This document shows, piece after piece, positions 26,378 to 33,779 of a stretch of 64,000 nt of DNA. Source of the stretch: SNAP01 sp049671745 (GTDB taxonomy: Bacteria; Bacteroidota; Bacteroidia; Bacteroidales; Marinifilaceae); contig JBATVL010000091.1 in the NCBI GenBank assembly GCA_049671745.1, positions 1 through 64,000 on the forward strand. Reading direction: 5' to 3'. A program made the translations under genes and the position numbers. A model generated the notes under the pieces. That model did no database searches, had not been told where the DNA came from, and was given only the letters and a program-made list of their open reading frames with translations. Each line of letters opens with the position of its first letter. The first letter of the stretch is position 1.

Positions 26378-27373
26378 ATGGAAAAACCAAATGCTGTAAT
26401 TACCGGTGTTGGTTCATATGTTCCAGATTATATTCTTAATAATGAAGAATTAAGTCAGATGGTTGATACCACTGATGAATGGATAATGACCCGAATCGGT
26501 ATTAAAGAAAGAAGAATTCTTAAAGAAGAAGGAGCTGGAAGTTCTGACTTAGGTGTTAAAGCTATTGAAAATCTTCTTGAGAAAACAAAGACATCTGTTG
26601 ATGAAATTGAGCTTGTTATATGCGCTACAGTTACACCAGATATGCACTTTCCTGCTAATGCTAATATTATTTCTGATAAAGTTGGAATTAAGAATGCCTT
26701 TAGTTTTGATATTAATGCTGGTTGCTCAGGTTTTATTTTTGCACTTGAAACAGCTAGACGTTATGTTGAATCTGGACAGTACAAGAAAGTTATAGTAGTA
26801 GGATGCGAGAAAATGTCTTCTATTGTTGATTATCAAGATAGATCTACATGCCCAATTTTTGGTGACGGTGCAGCTGCTATCATGCTTGAGCCAACTACAG
26901 AAGATATTGGAATCATTGACAGTATCCTTAAAGTTGACGGATCAGGTAGAAAATATCTAAACATGAAGGCTGGCGGTTCTGCAAGACCTTCTTCTGAAGA
27001 AACTGTTAAGAATAGAGAGCATTATATATTCCAAGATGGTAAGCCTGTTTTTAAGGCTGCTGTATCGGCAATGGCTGATGTTTCTGTTGATATTATGAAG
27101 AAAAACAACCTTACTGCTGATGACATAGCATGGTTAGTTCCTCATCAAGCTAATATGCGTATTATCGAGGCAACAGCTAAGAGAATGGAATTAGATAAGG
27201 AGAAAGTAATGATTAATATCCAAGATTTTGGAAACACTACCTCTGCTACTATTCCATTGTGTTTATCGCAGTGGGAATCGCAGTTGAAAAAAGGTGATAA
27301 TATTATATTGTCTGCTTTTGGTGCTGGATTTACTTGGGGTACTATCTACTTGAAGTGGGGATATAACGGTTAA
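26378..27373 (+). CDS. fabH: 3-oxoacyl-[acyl-carrier-protein] synthase III
   Basis: A 331-residue thiolase-fold enzyme that starts fatty acid synthesis by condensing an acyl-CoA with malonyl-ACP. The catalytic triad is visible: Cys116 in NAGCSGF, His256 in PHQAN and Asn286 in GNTTSA. It is full length. The upstream neighbours DUF177 and rpmF make this the usual conserved cluster. A TAAATTTA sequence (7 of 8 consensus) ends four bases before the ATG and may be its own promoter. A hairpin terminator follows. Confidence 0.97.
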   Translation: MEKPNAVITGVGSYVPDYILNNEELSQMVDTTDEWIMTRIGIKERRILKEEGAGSSDLGVKAIENLLEKTKTSVDEIELVICATVTPDMHFPANANIISDKVGIKNAFSFDINAGCSGFIFALETARRYVESGQYKKVIVVGCEKMSSIVDYQDRSTCPIFGDGAAAIMLEPTTEDIGIIDSILKVDGSGRKYLNMKAGGSARPSSEETVKNREHYIFQDGKPVFKAAVSAMADVSVDIMKKNNLTADDIAWLVPHQANMRIIEATAKRMELDKEKVMINIQDFGNTTSATIPLCLSQWESQLKKGDNIILSAFGAGFTWGTIYLKWGYNG

Positions 27374-27401
27374 TGTTTTTAACTGTTAAGATATATTTAA
27401 C

Positions 27402-27429
27402 AAAGGGGAAGCTTAGGCTTCCCTTTTTT
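27402..27429 (+). terminator. Terminator after fabH
   Basis: GGGAAGC (27406-27412) pairs with GCTTCCC (27417-27423) with flanking A and T runs and a single bulge, followed by TTTTTT. Confidence 0.8.
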
Positions 27430-27445
27430 ATTCTTATGAATTTTA

Positions 27446-27453
27446 TATATTTG
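27446..27453 (+). promoter_or_regulatory. Bactofilin-kdsB operon promoter, TATATTTG
   Basis: Exact -7 element ending four bases before the first ATG (27458) of the bactofilin gene. Either the mRNA is leaderless or translation starts at the ATG at 27488. Confidence 0.55.
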
Positions 27454-27457
27454 TAAT

Positions 27458-27886
27458 ATGAATTTTAATAAAAAAGACAAGAAATATATGGCAAAGAATG
27501 ACACACAAGCATCAGGGGTCAATACTATTTGCGATGGGGCGACTATAAACGGAGATATAATAGCAACTAACGATCTTCGTATTGACGGACGATTGAATGG
27601 TACACTTGAAACAAAAGGACGAGTAGTCGTTGGTGATTCAGGGGTAATAACTGGAGATATTAGATGTAATAATGTGGAAGTTTTAGGAGCTGTGATAGGT
27701 AATATTTATGCCTCTGAAACAGTTACTTTAAAGGCTGAGGCTAAAATGACTGGTAATATTACAACTAAGCATTTTTCAGTAGAACCAAGTATTACTTTTA
27801 ATGGTTTCTGTAAGATGGGTGCTGAAGCTATGAAAGCTAATGAGAACCTGAAGAAAGAAATTAAAAAAACTCCTTCTTCTAATTAA
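27458..27886 (+). CDS. Bactofilin (polymer-forming cytoskeletal protein)
   Basis: A 142-residue protein of the bactofilin family, which forms filaments by stacking right-handed beta-helices and scaffolds cell-shape or envelope enzymes. The core (about 25-120) shows the repeated GDI and G-x-V/I pattern: DGATINGDIIATNDLRIDGR, GVITGDIRCNNVEVLG. A flexible C-terminal tail follows. The promoter lies so close to this ATG that the real start may be 27488 (MAKNDTQAS), which would give 132 residues. kdsB starts eight bases after the stop, so the two share a transcript. Confidence 0.9.
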   Translation: MNFNKKDKKYMAKNDTQASGVNTICDGATINGDIIATNDLRIDGRLNGTLETKGRVVVGDSGVITGDIRCNNVEVLGAVIGNIYASETVTLKAEAKMTGNITTKHFSVEPSITFNGFCKMGAEAMKANENLKKEIKKTPSSN

Positions 27887-27894
27887 TTCCATTT

Positions 27895-28641
27895 ATGAAT
27901 TTTATTGGGATAATTCCTGCACGTTACGCCTCTACACGTTTTCCTGGAAAACCTCTTGTTGAGATTTCAGGTAAAATAATGATTCAGAGAGTATGTGATC
28001 AGGTGTCTAAGATTTTAGACACAGTGTACGTTGCTACAGATGATAAGCGCATTTTTGATGCTGTTAAATCTTTTGGTGGAAAGGTTGTTATGACATCTAC
28101 AGAACACAAAAGTGGTACAGACAGAGTAAATGAAGCATACAGTAAAATAGTAGAACTAGAGGGGAAATCTTTTGATGTTATTATTAATGTTCAAGGAGAT
28201 GAGCCTTTTATTCAGGCTGAACAGATAGAATCTTTAATGTCATGTTTTACTTCTTTATCAGTAGATATTGCTACTCTTGTTAAGAAGATAGATGACAAAG
28301 ACGAGTTGTTTGATATAAACAAAGTCAAAGTTGTTAGAGCTATTAATGGTAAAGCTCTTTATTTCTCTAGACACACAATTCCTTTTTTAAGAGATACAGA
28401 GAAATCATTATGGCTTGAAAAACAGACATTTTTTAAACATATAGGAATGTATGCTTATAGATCAAATGTTCTTCAGCAAATAGCTAATATGCCTATGGGT
28501 ATGCTTGAGAAGAGCGAATCCTTAGAGCAATTACGCTGGTTGGAGAATGGCTTAAATATTCAAACTGCTATTACGGATATTGAATCTATAGGAATAGATA
28601 CTCCAGAGGATCTTGAAAGAGTGAAAAATCTAAAATTCTAA
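27895..28641 (+). CDS. kdsB: 3-deoxy-manno-octulosonate cytidylyltransferase
   Basis: A 248-residue enzyme that activates KDO as CMP-KDO for the LPS inner core. It begins with the nucleotide-binding signature PARYASTRFPGKPL and has the VQGDEPFI motif near residue 101. Length matches the E. coli enzyme. Its presence shows that the organism makes lipopolysaccharide. It lies between the bactofilin gene and an OmpA-like lipoprotein gene (4-base gap). Confidence 0.97.
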   Translation: MNFIGIIPARYASTRFPGKPLVEISGKIMIQRVCDQVSKILDTVYVATDDKRIFDAVKSFGGKVVMTSTEHKSGTDRVNEAYSKIVELEGKSFDVIINVQGDEPFIQAEQIESLMSCFTSLSVDIATLVKKIDDKDELFDINKVKVVRAINGKALYFSRHTIPFLRDTEKSLWLEKQTFFKHIGMYAYRSNVLQQIANMPMGMLEKSESLEQLRWLENGLNIQTAITDIESIGIDTPEDLERVKNLKF

Positions 28642-28645
28642 ATTA

Positions 28646-29587
28646 ATGAGAAAGATTATAGCCATTCCTTTTCTAATTCTTATAGCTAGCTCCTGCGTTA
28701 CAATGAAGCAGTATAATAATCTTAAAGATGAATTACTAGATTTAGAGGATATTCAGGCAACTATTGTTGAAGATAGTAGAGTTATTAAAGAACAGAATAC
28801 TGAAGTTAAAGCAGAATGTGCAAGACTTAAGGGGGATAGTTTTGATTTTAATAATAAATTGAATATTTGTTCTGAAGAAAAGAGATTACTTGAGGGTGAA
28901 TTGGCTAATATGAAAAGAACTTATGGTGATTATCCTAATATGAGTTCTATAAAATCTAGGGAGATAAGTAATCTTCTTGAAAAAGTGAGGAAGGCTAATC
29001 TTGAATTAATAGAAAGAGAGAAAAAATTAAATGAATCTGAAAAGATAAGAAAAGAAGAACAAAAACGTCTTATTGAATTAGAGGGAATCCTCAAAAAGAA
29101 AGATGCTGCTGTTGCAGAGCTTAAGTCGAAAGTGAGTGATGCTCTTCTTGGTTTTGAGAAAGATGGTTTATCTATTCATATTAAGAATGGAAAAGTATAT
29201 GTTTCTGTTGAAGATAAATTACTTTTTAAGTCTGGTAGTTGGATTGTTGGTACAAATGGCAAGAATGCCCTTAATAAACTCTCTAATGTAATTGCTAAGA
29301 ATCTAGATATTAACATCATGGTTGAAGGTCATACTGATAATATTCCTTATAAAGGAAATACACAGATTACTGACAATTGGGATTTAAGTGTAAAGCGTTC
29401 TACTGCAATTATAAGAATGATTTTAGAAAATAAGGATGTTAGTCCTTCTAGATTAGTTGCAGCTGGTAGATCAAAGTATATGCCTTTAGACACCGCTAAT
29501 ACTAAGATTGCAAGAGCAAAGAACAGGAGAACTGAAATTATATTGACTCCTAAATTGGATGAAGTATTTAAGATATTAGAAAACTAA
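28646..29587 (+). CDS. OmpA-like peptidoglycan-binding lipoprotein
   Basis: A 313-residue lipoprotein. A signal peptide ends in ASSC with the lipidated Cys at residue 17. A coiled-coil stretch rich in Lys and Glu (about 25-165) is followed by an OmpA C-terminal domain (about 190-305; VEGHTDNIPYKG, RLVAAGRSKY, NRRTEIILTP) that binds peptidoglycan. It may tether the outer membrane to the wall. It is the last gene of the bactofilin-kdsB transcript and is followed by a strong terminator. Confidence 0.88.
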   Translation: MRKIIAIPFLILIASSCVTMKQYNNLKDELLDLEDIQATIVEDSRVIKEQNTEVKAECARLKGDSFDFNNKLNICSEEKRLLEGELANMKRTYGDYPNMSSIKSREISNLLEKVRKANLELIEREKKLNESEKIRKEEQKRLIELEGILKKKDAAVAELKSKVSDALLGFEKDGLSIHIKNGKVYVSVEDKLLFKSGSWIVGTNGKNALNKLSNVIAKNLDINIMVEGHTDNIPYKGNTQITDNWDLSVKRSTAIIRMILENKDVSPSRLVAAGRSKYMPLDTANTKIARAKNRRTEIILTPKLDEVFKILEN

Positions 29588-29606
29588 GTGGTTTTTTATA
29601 AATAAC

Positions 29607-29637
29607 GAAAGAGGAATCTGTAAGGATTCCTCTTTTA
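29607..29637. terminator. Bidirectional terminator
   Basis: AAAGAGGAATC (29607-29617) pairs with GATTCCTCTTT (29624-29634). It lies between the OmpA-like lipoprotein gene and frr, which converge. Confidence 0.9.
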
Positions 29638-29654
29638 TTATATTTTAATGTCTA

Positions 29655-30218
29655 TTATATAGTCATTATTTCTTTTTCTTTAATAACAAACATATCTTCA
29701 GTCTTCTTAGAGAAAGCATCAGTTATTTTCTGAACACTAGCTTCTGCATCTTTTTCTGCATCTTCAGCTAAACCTTCTTTTATAAGTTTCTTTAAAGCAT
29801 CATTAACATCTCTACGTACATTTCTGATACTTACTTTAGCATTTTCCATTTCTGCTTTAGCTTGCTTTGAAAGTTCTTTACGTCTTTCTTCTGTAAGTGC
29901 AGGAATGTTTAATCTAATCATATCTCCATTATTATCAGGATTAAGTCCTAAATTAGAGTTGATTATAGCTTTTTCTATTGCCTGTATCATTTGTCTTTCC
30001 CAAGGCTGAATAGCAAGAGTTCTCGGATCAGGAACACTAACATTAGCAACTTGTGGAAGTGGAGTAGGATTGCCGTAATAATCCACCATAATGTTGTTAA
30101 GTATCTTTGGATTAGCTTTACCTGCGCGAATTTTTGTTAATTCTTCTTCTAAATAAGCAATTACTTTCTCCATTCTTTCGTTGGCATCAGCAATGTACAT
30201 CTGAACTTCCTCATTCAT
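29655..30218 (-). CDS. frr: Ribosome recycling factor
   Basis: A 187-residue protein that, with EF-G, splits the post-termination ribosome. The tRNA-like L shape is reflected by two helices of domain I around LTKIRAGKANPKIL and LTEERRKELSKQAK, with domain II (PLPQVANVSVPDPRTLAIQPW) between them. Length is normal. It is a single-gene unit with its own promoter; the usual neighbours pyrH and tsf are absent here. Confidence 0.97.
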   Translation of the reverse strand: MNEEVQMYIADANERMEKVIAYLEEELTKIRAGKANPKILNNIMVDYYGNPTPLPQVANVSVPDPRTLAIQPWERQMIQAIEKAIINSNLGLNPDNNGDMIRLNIPALTEERRKELSKQAKAEMENAKVSIRNVRRDVNDALKKLIKEGLAEDAEKDAEASVQKITDAFSKKTEDMFVIKEKEIMTI

Positions 30219-30259
30219 AATGATATATTTTTAGTTTATTATCTATTTCCGTTACTCAG

Positions 30260-30267
30260 CAAAGTTA
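30260..30267 (-). promoter_or_regulatory. frr promoter, TAACTTTG
   Basis: Exact -7 element on the minus strand, leaving a leader of about 35 bases before the frr ATG. Confidence 0.55.
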
Positions 30268-30335
30268 AGAAAAAAAATCAATGAGTGAAAAAATGAAATA
30301 TATATTCAATATTTTCATTATTAAGTAATTGATTG

Positions 30336-30343
30336 TACTTTTG
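30336..30343 (+). promoter_or_regulatory. U32 peptidase gene promoter, TACTTTTG
   Basis: Exact -7 element 22 bases before the ATG at 30365. Confidence 0.6.
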
Positions 30344-30364
30344 CCACACTAATTTTGAAAAGAT

Positions 30365-31621
30365 ATGAAAAGAAGTGATATAGAATTAATGGCTCCAGTA
30401 GGCTCGTACGAGTCACTTATGGCCGCTGTACAAGCTGGTGCAGACTCAATATATTTTGGTGTTTCGGGTCTTAATATGAGATCTCGTTCTGCTAATAATT
30501 TTACTCTAGAGGACCTACACAAAATAGTAGGAATTTGTAAAGAGAATAATATGAAATCGTACTTGACTGTTAATACCGTTTTGTATGATAATGATCTTAA
30601 GCGTATGCATGAGGTTGTTAACGCAGCAAAGGAATCAGGATTAACGGCTATAATTGCTTCTGATATTTCTGCTATTCAATATGCTAGTGAGATTGGTGTT
30701 GAGATTCATATCTCTACACAATGTAATATCTCTAATTATGAGGCTGTTAAATTCTATGCTAAATTTGCAGATGTAGTTGTTCTTGCTCGTGAACTTACTC
30801 TTACAAAGGTTAAGAAAATATACGATAAGATAATAGAGGACGATTTAAGAGGTCCTAATGGCGATCTTATAAAGATAGAGATGTTTGCTCATGGAGCCTT
30901 ATGTATGGCTGTTTCGGGTAAATGTTACTTAAGTCTGCATGAGATGAATTCTTCTGCAAACAAGGGGGCTTGTATGCAGGTTTGTCGTAGAGAATACACC
31001 GTTAAAGACAAAGAAAAGGATATAGAACTTGATATAGAAAACGCATATATAATGTCTCCTAAGGATCTTTGTACTATTGGTTTTGTAAACAAGATGATAG
31101 ATGCTGGTGTGCGTGTTCTTAAGTTTGAGGGACGTGCTCGTTCACAAGAATATGTTCAGACTGTTGTTACTTGTTACGATGAGGCAGTAAAATCAATATG
31201 TGATGAGACTTACGATATAGAAAAAATAGATGCTTGGAAAGAGAGATTGTCTACTGTTTTTAATCGTGGTTTTTGGAATGGTTATTATCTTGGTCAAAGA
31301 CTGGGAGAATGGTCTAATGTTTACGGGTCTAAAGCAACAAAAAGAAGAACTTATATAGCAAAGAACACTAATTACTATTCTAAGATGGGAATTGCTGAGT
31401 TTAAGATGGACTCAGGAGAACTATCTGTAGGTGATGATATTATTATTACTGGTCCTAATACTGGGGTAATTAATATTAAAATAGAAGAAATAAGAGTAGA
31501 CTATAAAAAAGTTTATAAGACTGTAAAAGGAGAGGTATTCTCAATTATGGTTTCTGAGAAAATAAGAAAAGCAGATAAGGTTTACTTAATGGAAGAAGTT
31601 ATAAGCGATTCTATAAGGTAA
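30365..31621 (+). CDS. U32 family peptidase-like protein (tRNA/rRNA hydroxylation type)
   Basis: A 418-residue member of the U32 family. The signature IEMFAHGALCMAVSGKCYLS ends near residue 190 and includes Cys180 and Cys187; Cys203 and Cys207 complete the four-Cys set that holds an iron-sulphur cluster in characterised relatives. Known members TrhP and RlhA hydroxylate tRNA or 23S rRNA, and UbiU/UbiV work in O2-independent ubiquinone synthesis, so true protease activity is doubtful. Length and single-domain layout are closest to TrhP (YegQ). It is a single-gene unit. Confidence 0.88.
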   Translation: MKRSDIELMAPVGSYESLMAAVQAGADSIYFGVSGLNMRSRSANNFTLEDLHKIVGICKENNMKSYLTVNTVLYDNDLKRMHEVVNAAKESGLTAIIASDISAIQYASEIGVEIHISTQCNISNYEAVKFYAKFADVVVLARELTLTKVKKIYDKIIEDDLRGPNGDLIKIEMFAHGALCMAVSGKCYLSLHEMNSSANKGACMQVCRREYTVKDKEKDIELDIENAYIMSPKDLCTIGFVNKMIDAGVRVLKFEGRARSQEYVQTVVTCYDEAVKSICDETYDIEKIDAWKERLSTVFNRGFWNGYYLGQRLGEWSNVYGSKATKRRTYIAKNTNYYSKMGIAEFKMDSGELSVGDDIIITGPNTGVINIKIEEIRVDYKKVYKTVKGEVFSIMVSEKIRKADKVYLMEEVISDSIR

Positions 31622-31642
31622 CATATTATTTATTAGTCATTT

Positions 31643-31677
31643 AAGTCGCTTTATGCTTGTTATAAGGTGACTTTTAT
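31643..31677 (+). terminator. Terminator after the U32 gene
   Basis: An 11-bp RNA stem with two G-U pairs (31643-31653 with 31663-31673) and a short T tract. Confidence 0.6.
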
Positions 31678-31762
31678 TATGTTCCATACACTAAAGATGA
31701 TCTTTTGTCAACAAATTTGCAGTATTCATCTAAAATGTTAATCTTTGTTGTAACCTCTCTTA

Positions 31763-31770
31763 TATATTTG
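31763..31770 (+). promoter_or_regulatory. Promoter of the lipoprotein pair, TATATTTG
   Basis: Exact -7 element with about 55 bases of leader before the ATG at 31830. Confidence 0.5.
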
Positions 31771-31829
31771 TATTTTAGAGTAATAAGGTAATCTTTGATA
31801 ATTAGATAATAATCAAAACAGAATTATTT

Positions 31830-32771
31830 ATGGGACGAATATTAGCGGCTATGTTTATACTTATTTTAATATCTTCTTCATGTTCTAAGACAAAAGTAGA
31901 AAATGCTAATCCAATCAAAAAAGGTGAAAAGGTAGATGTTAATTTTTCAATAAAGATGCCCGGTTTAGAGAAAGGAATTGATACTCCTTCAGGAAATAGA
32001 GTAAGTGCTTTTGAAAGAAAAAATGCACCAGTATATGTTTCAGGAATAAATATAGATGCAACTTATATTGACAGTGATGCTGATATTATAAAGAAAGAGT
32101 TTCCATTTATAGATTCAAGTACAGGTGGAGCTAAATTAGGTATGAAAGTGACATCAGGTACAAATCTTTTTGAAGCAATTAGTGTAGCTACTTATAAAGC
32201 TGCAGATAAAGTTTATTTAAATTCAGTAATAAAAGTTGATCCTTCAAAATCTTCCAAAGAGAGAAATAAACTCTATTCTGATGCACTTGAAAAAACTCAA
32301 GGTATATATGCAATATATACTTCTGCTTCACGAGAAAAGATAAGCAATGAAAGCAAGGATGTAGAATTGAATATGATGACTATGGGGGCTAGATATTCTG
32401 TTGTTTTAGAGACCTCTGATCTTTATGATGTTGATTTAGAAGTGTCTTATGATGCAAAAGTCTTTAAAGCTGAAAAATGTACTAGTGTAAAGGCTTCTGC
32501 AATAGTTTTAAATGAGGCTGATTTTGTTGGAAAAAAAAATATCTCAGTTAAGCTTACTATATATGATCACACAACACAGGTTAAACTTAAAGAGATTGAT
32601 GTAAATAGAGAGTATAATTCAGGAAGATATTATACATCTAAAATAGGAGTTAATACTACATTGGTTCTAAGATATAATAAAGATAAGAAATTGATAACTC
32701 AAGAATCAGGCTTTACATTTATATGGGCTGAGATTAAAAAAGATGGTGAAGTTGTAGATATAGTCAACTAG
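31830..32771 (+). CDS. Lipoprotein of unknown function
   Basis: A 313-residue lipoprotein with a signal peptide ending in SSSC (lipidated Cys near residue 18). No named domain was recognised. Beta-strand-rich segments alternate with short loops. Overall order resembles Bacteroidales fimbrillin-like or FimB/Mfa2-like proteins, with an N-terminal VNFSIKMPG strand, a middle YSDALEKTQGIYAIYTS segment and a C-terminal Ig-like half. The following lipoprotein gene, 50 bases on, has matching landmarks and is a diverged paralogue. A role as a minor pilus or surface protein is only a suggestion. Confidence 0.6.
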   Translation: MGRILAAMFILILISSSCSKTKVENANPIKKGEKVDVNFSIKMPGLEKGIDTPSGNRVSAFERKNAPVYVSGINIDATYIDSDADIIKKEFPFIDSSTGGAKLGMKVTSGTNLFEAISVATYKAADKVYLNSVIKVDPSKSSKERNKLYSDALEKTQGIYAIYTSASREKISNESKDVELNMMTMGARYSVVLETSDLYDVDLEVSYDAKVFKAEKCTSVKASAIVLNEADFVGKKNISVKLTIYDHTTQVKLKEIDVNREYNSGRYYTSKIGVNTTLVLRYNKDKKLITQESGFTFIWAEIKKDGEVVDIVN

Positions 32772-32821
32772 TTTTATACTAGTTGTTTGAATATTTAAAT
32801 TAATTAAAGACAGTATATCTA

Positions 32822-33736
32822 ATGAAAGTTTTAAACAGTTCTTCTATATATATCACTTTTCTAATTCTGATTAGCTTATTTTCATGTTCGGATAAAAATG
32901 AAGAACTTTTAGCTTCATATGAGACATCGGAAATTTCTTTTAATATACCTTTTGCACAAACTCCTTCAGTTAATTTAAAACAGAGTTCAGGACTTTCAAA
33001 TGTCTCCTCTGTTTCAGGTTTTACAGGTACAGCTACTATACCATCATACGTTAAAGAGATAAAGATAACAGCCATACATAAAACGTATAAGAATGATGAT
33101 GGAACACCTTTAACTGTTTCTAAGATTTTTGTTGTAAATGATGGTGTTACTGGTTTCAAAAAATTACCTACCTTAGAACTTCCTTTAGGTAAGAATTTAA
33201 TAAAAGTAGAAACAGTACCACAGGAAGATGATATGGGGCAACTTCTAGTTGGATATAATAAAGCTTATTACAATATACCTATCTGTCCAGCTTCAACAAG
33301 TAAAGCTGCTAGAGTTCGTTATTATTCAGATATCCTTTCTAAAAAACAGACTACCTATTTTGAGTACATAGGAACTAAAGAAATAAATGTAGAGCTTAAG
33401 AATACCAATGTTTCTGTAAATATGACTACGCCACAATCTAGGTTAAATATTGTATTTGAAAACATAAGTAAATATCCTTCTGCATACATAGTAAACTATG
33501 TTAATCTTGGTTTGTGTTATATTCAAATGCCAATTGTGGGAACTAAAACAGCTTCTGCATGTGTTCTTAATAGAGCTGATTTAAGTGAGAATTCTTTAGA
33601 GGTATGCGTTAAATGCTTTGATCCAGATACTAGTGGTGACTTTAGTCATTTATATATGATATATTCTAATCTAAAAACGGCAGCAGGAGTTAATAGAACC
33701 GTAGTCTTTAGATTAAACAGAAATAAAGAACCATAG
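32822..33736 (+). CDS. Lipoprotein of unknown function, paralogue of the preceding gene
   Basis: A 304-residue lipoprotein with signal peptide ending in FSC (lipidated Cys near residue 22). Landmarks line up with the gene before it: ISFNIPFAQTP against VNFSIKMPG, VRYYSDILSKKQTTYFEYIG against LYSDALEKTQGIYAIYTS, and a C-terminal beta-rich half ending with VVFRLNRNK against LVLRYNKDK. No domain was recognised by name. The two genes probably form an operon. The stop codon sits inside the terminator hairpin. Confidence 0.6.
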   Translation: MKVLNSSSIYITFLILISLFSCSDKNEELLASYETSEISFNIPFAQTPSVNLKQSSGLSNVSSVSGFTGTATIPSYVKEIKITAIHKTYKNDDGTPLTVSKIFVVNDGVTGFKKLPTLELPLGKNLIKVETVPQEDDMGQLLVGYNKAYYNIPICPASTSKAARVRYYSDILSKKQTTYFEYIGTKEINVELKNTNVSVNMTTPQSRLNIVFENISKYPSAYIVNYVNLGLCYIQMPIVGTKTASACVLNRADLSENSLEVCVKCFDPDTSGDFSHLYMIYSNLKTAAGVNRTVVFRLNRNKEP

Positions 33737-33764
33737 ATTCCAGAAAATAAATCTATAGTTCTTT
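33725..33764. terminator. Bidirectional terminator overlapping a stop codon
   Basis: A 15-bp stem with one mismatch (33725-33739 with 33750-33764) includes the TAG stop of the second lipoprotein gene and lies just before the convergent YfhO-type gene. Confidence 0.7.
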
Positions 33765-33779
33765 ATCTTAGTTAAGTTT

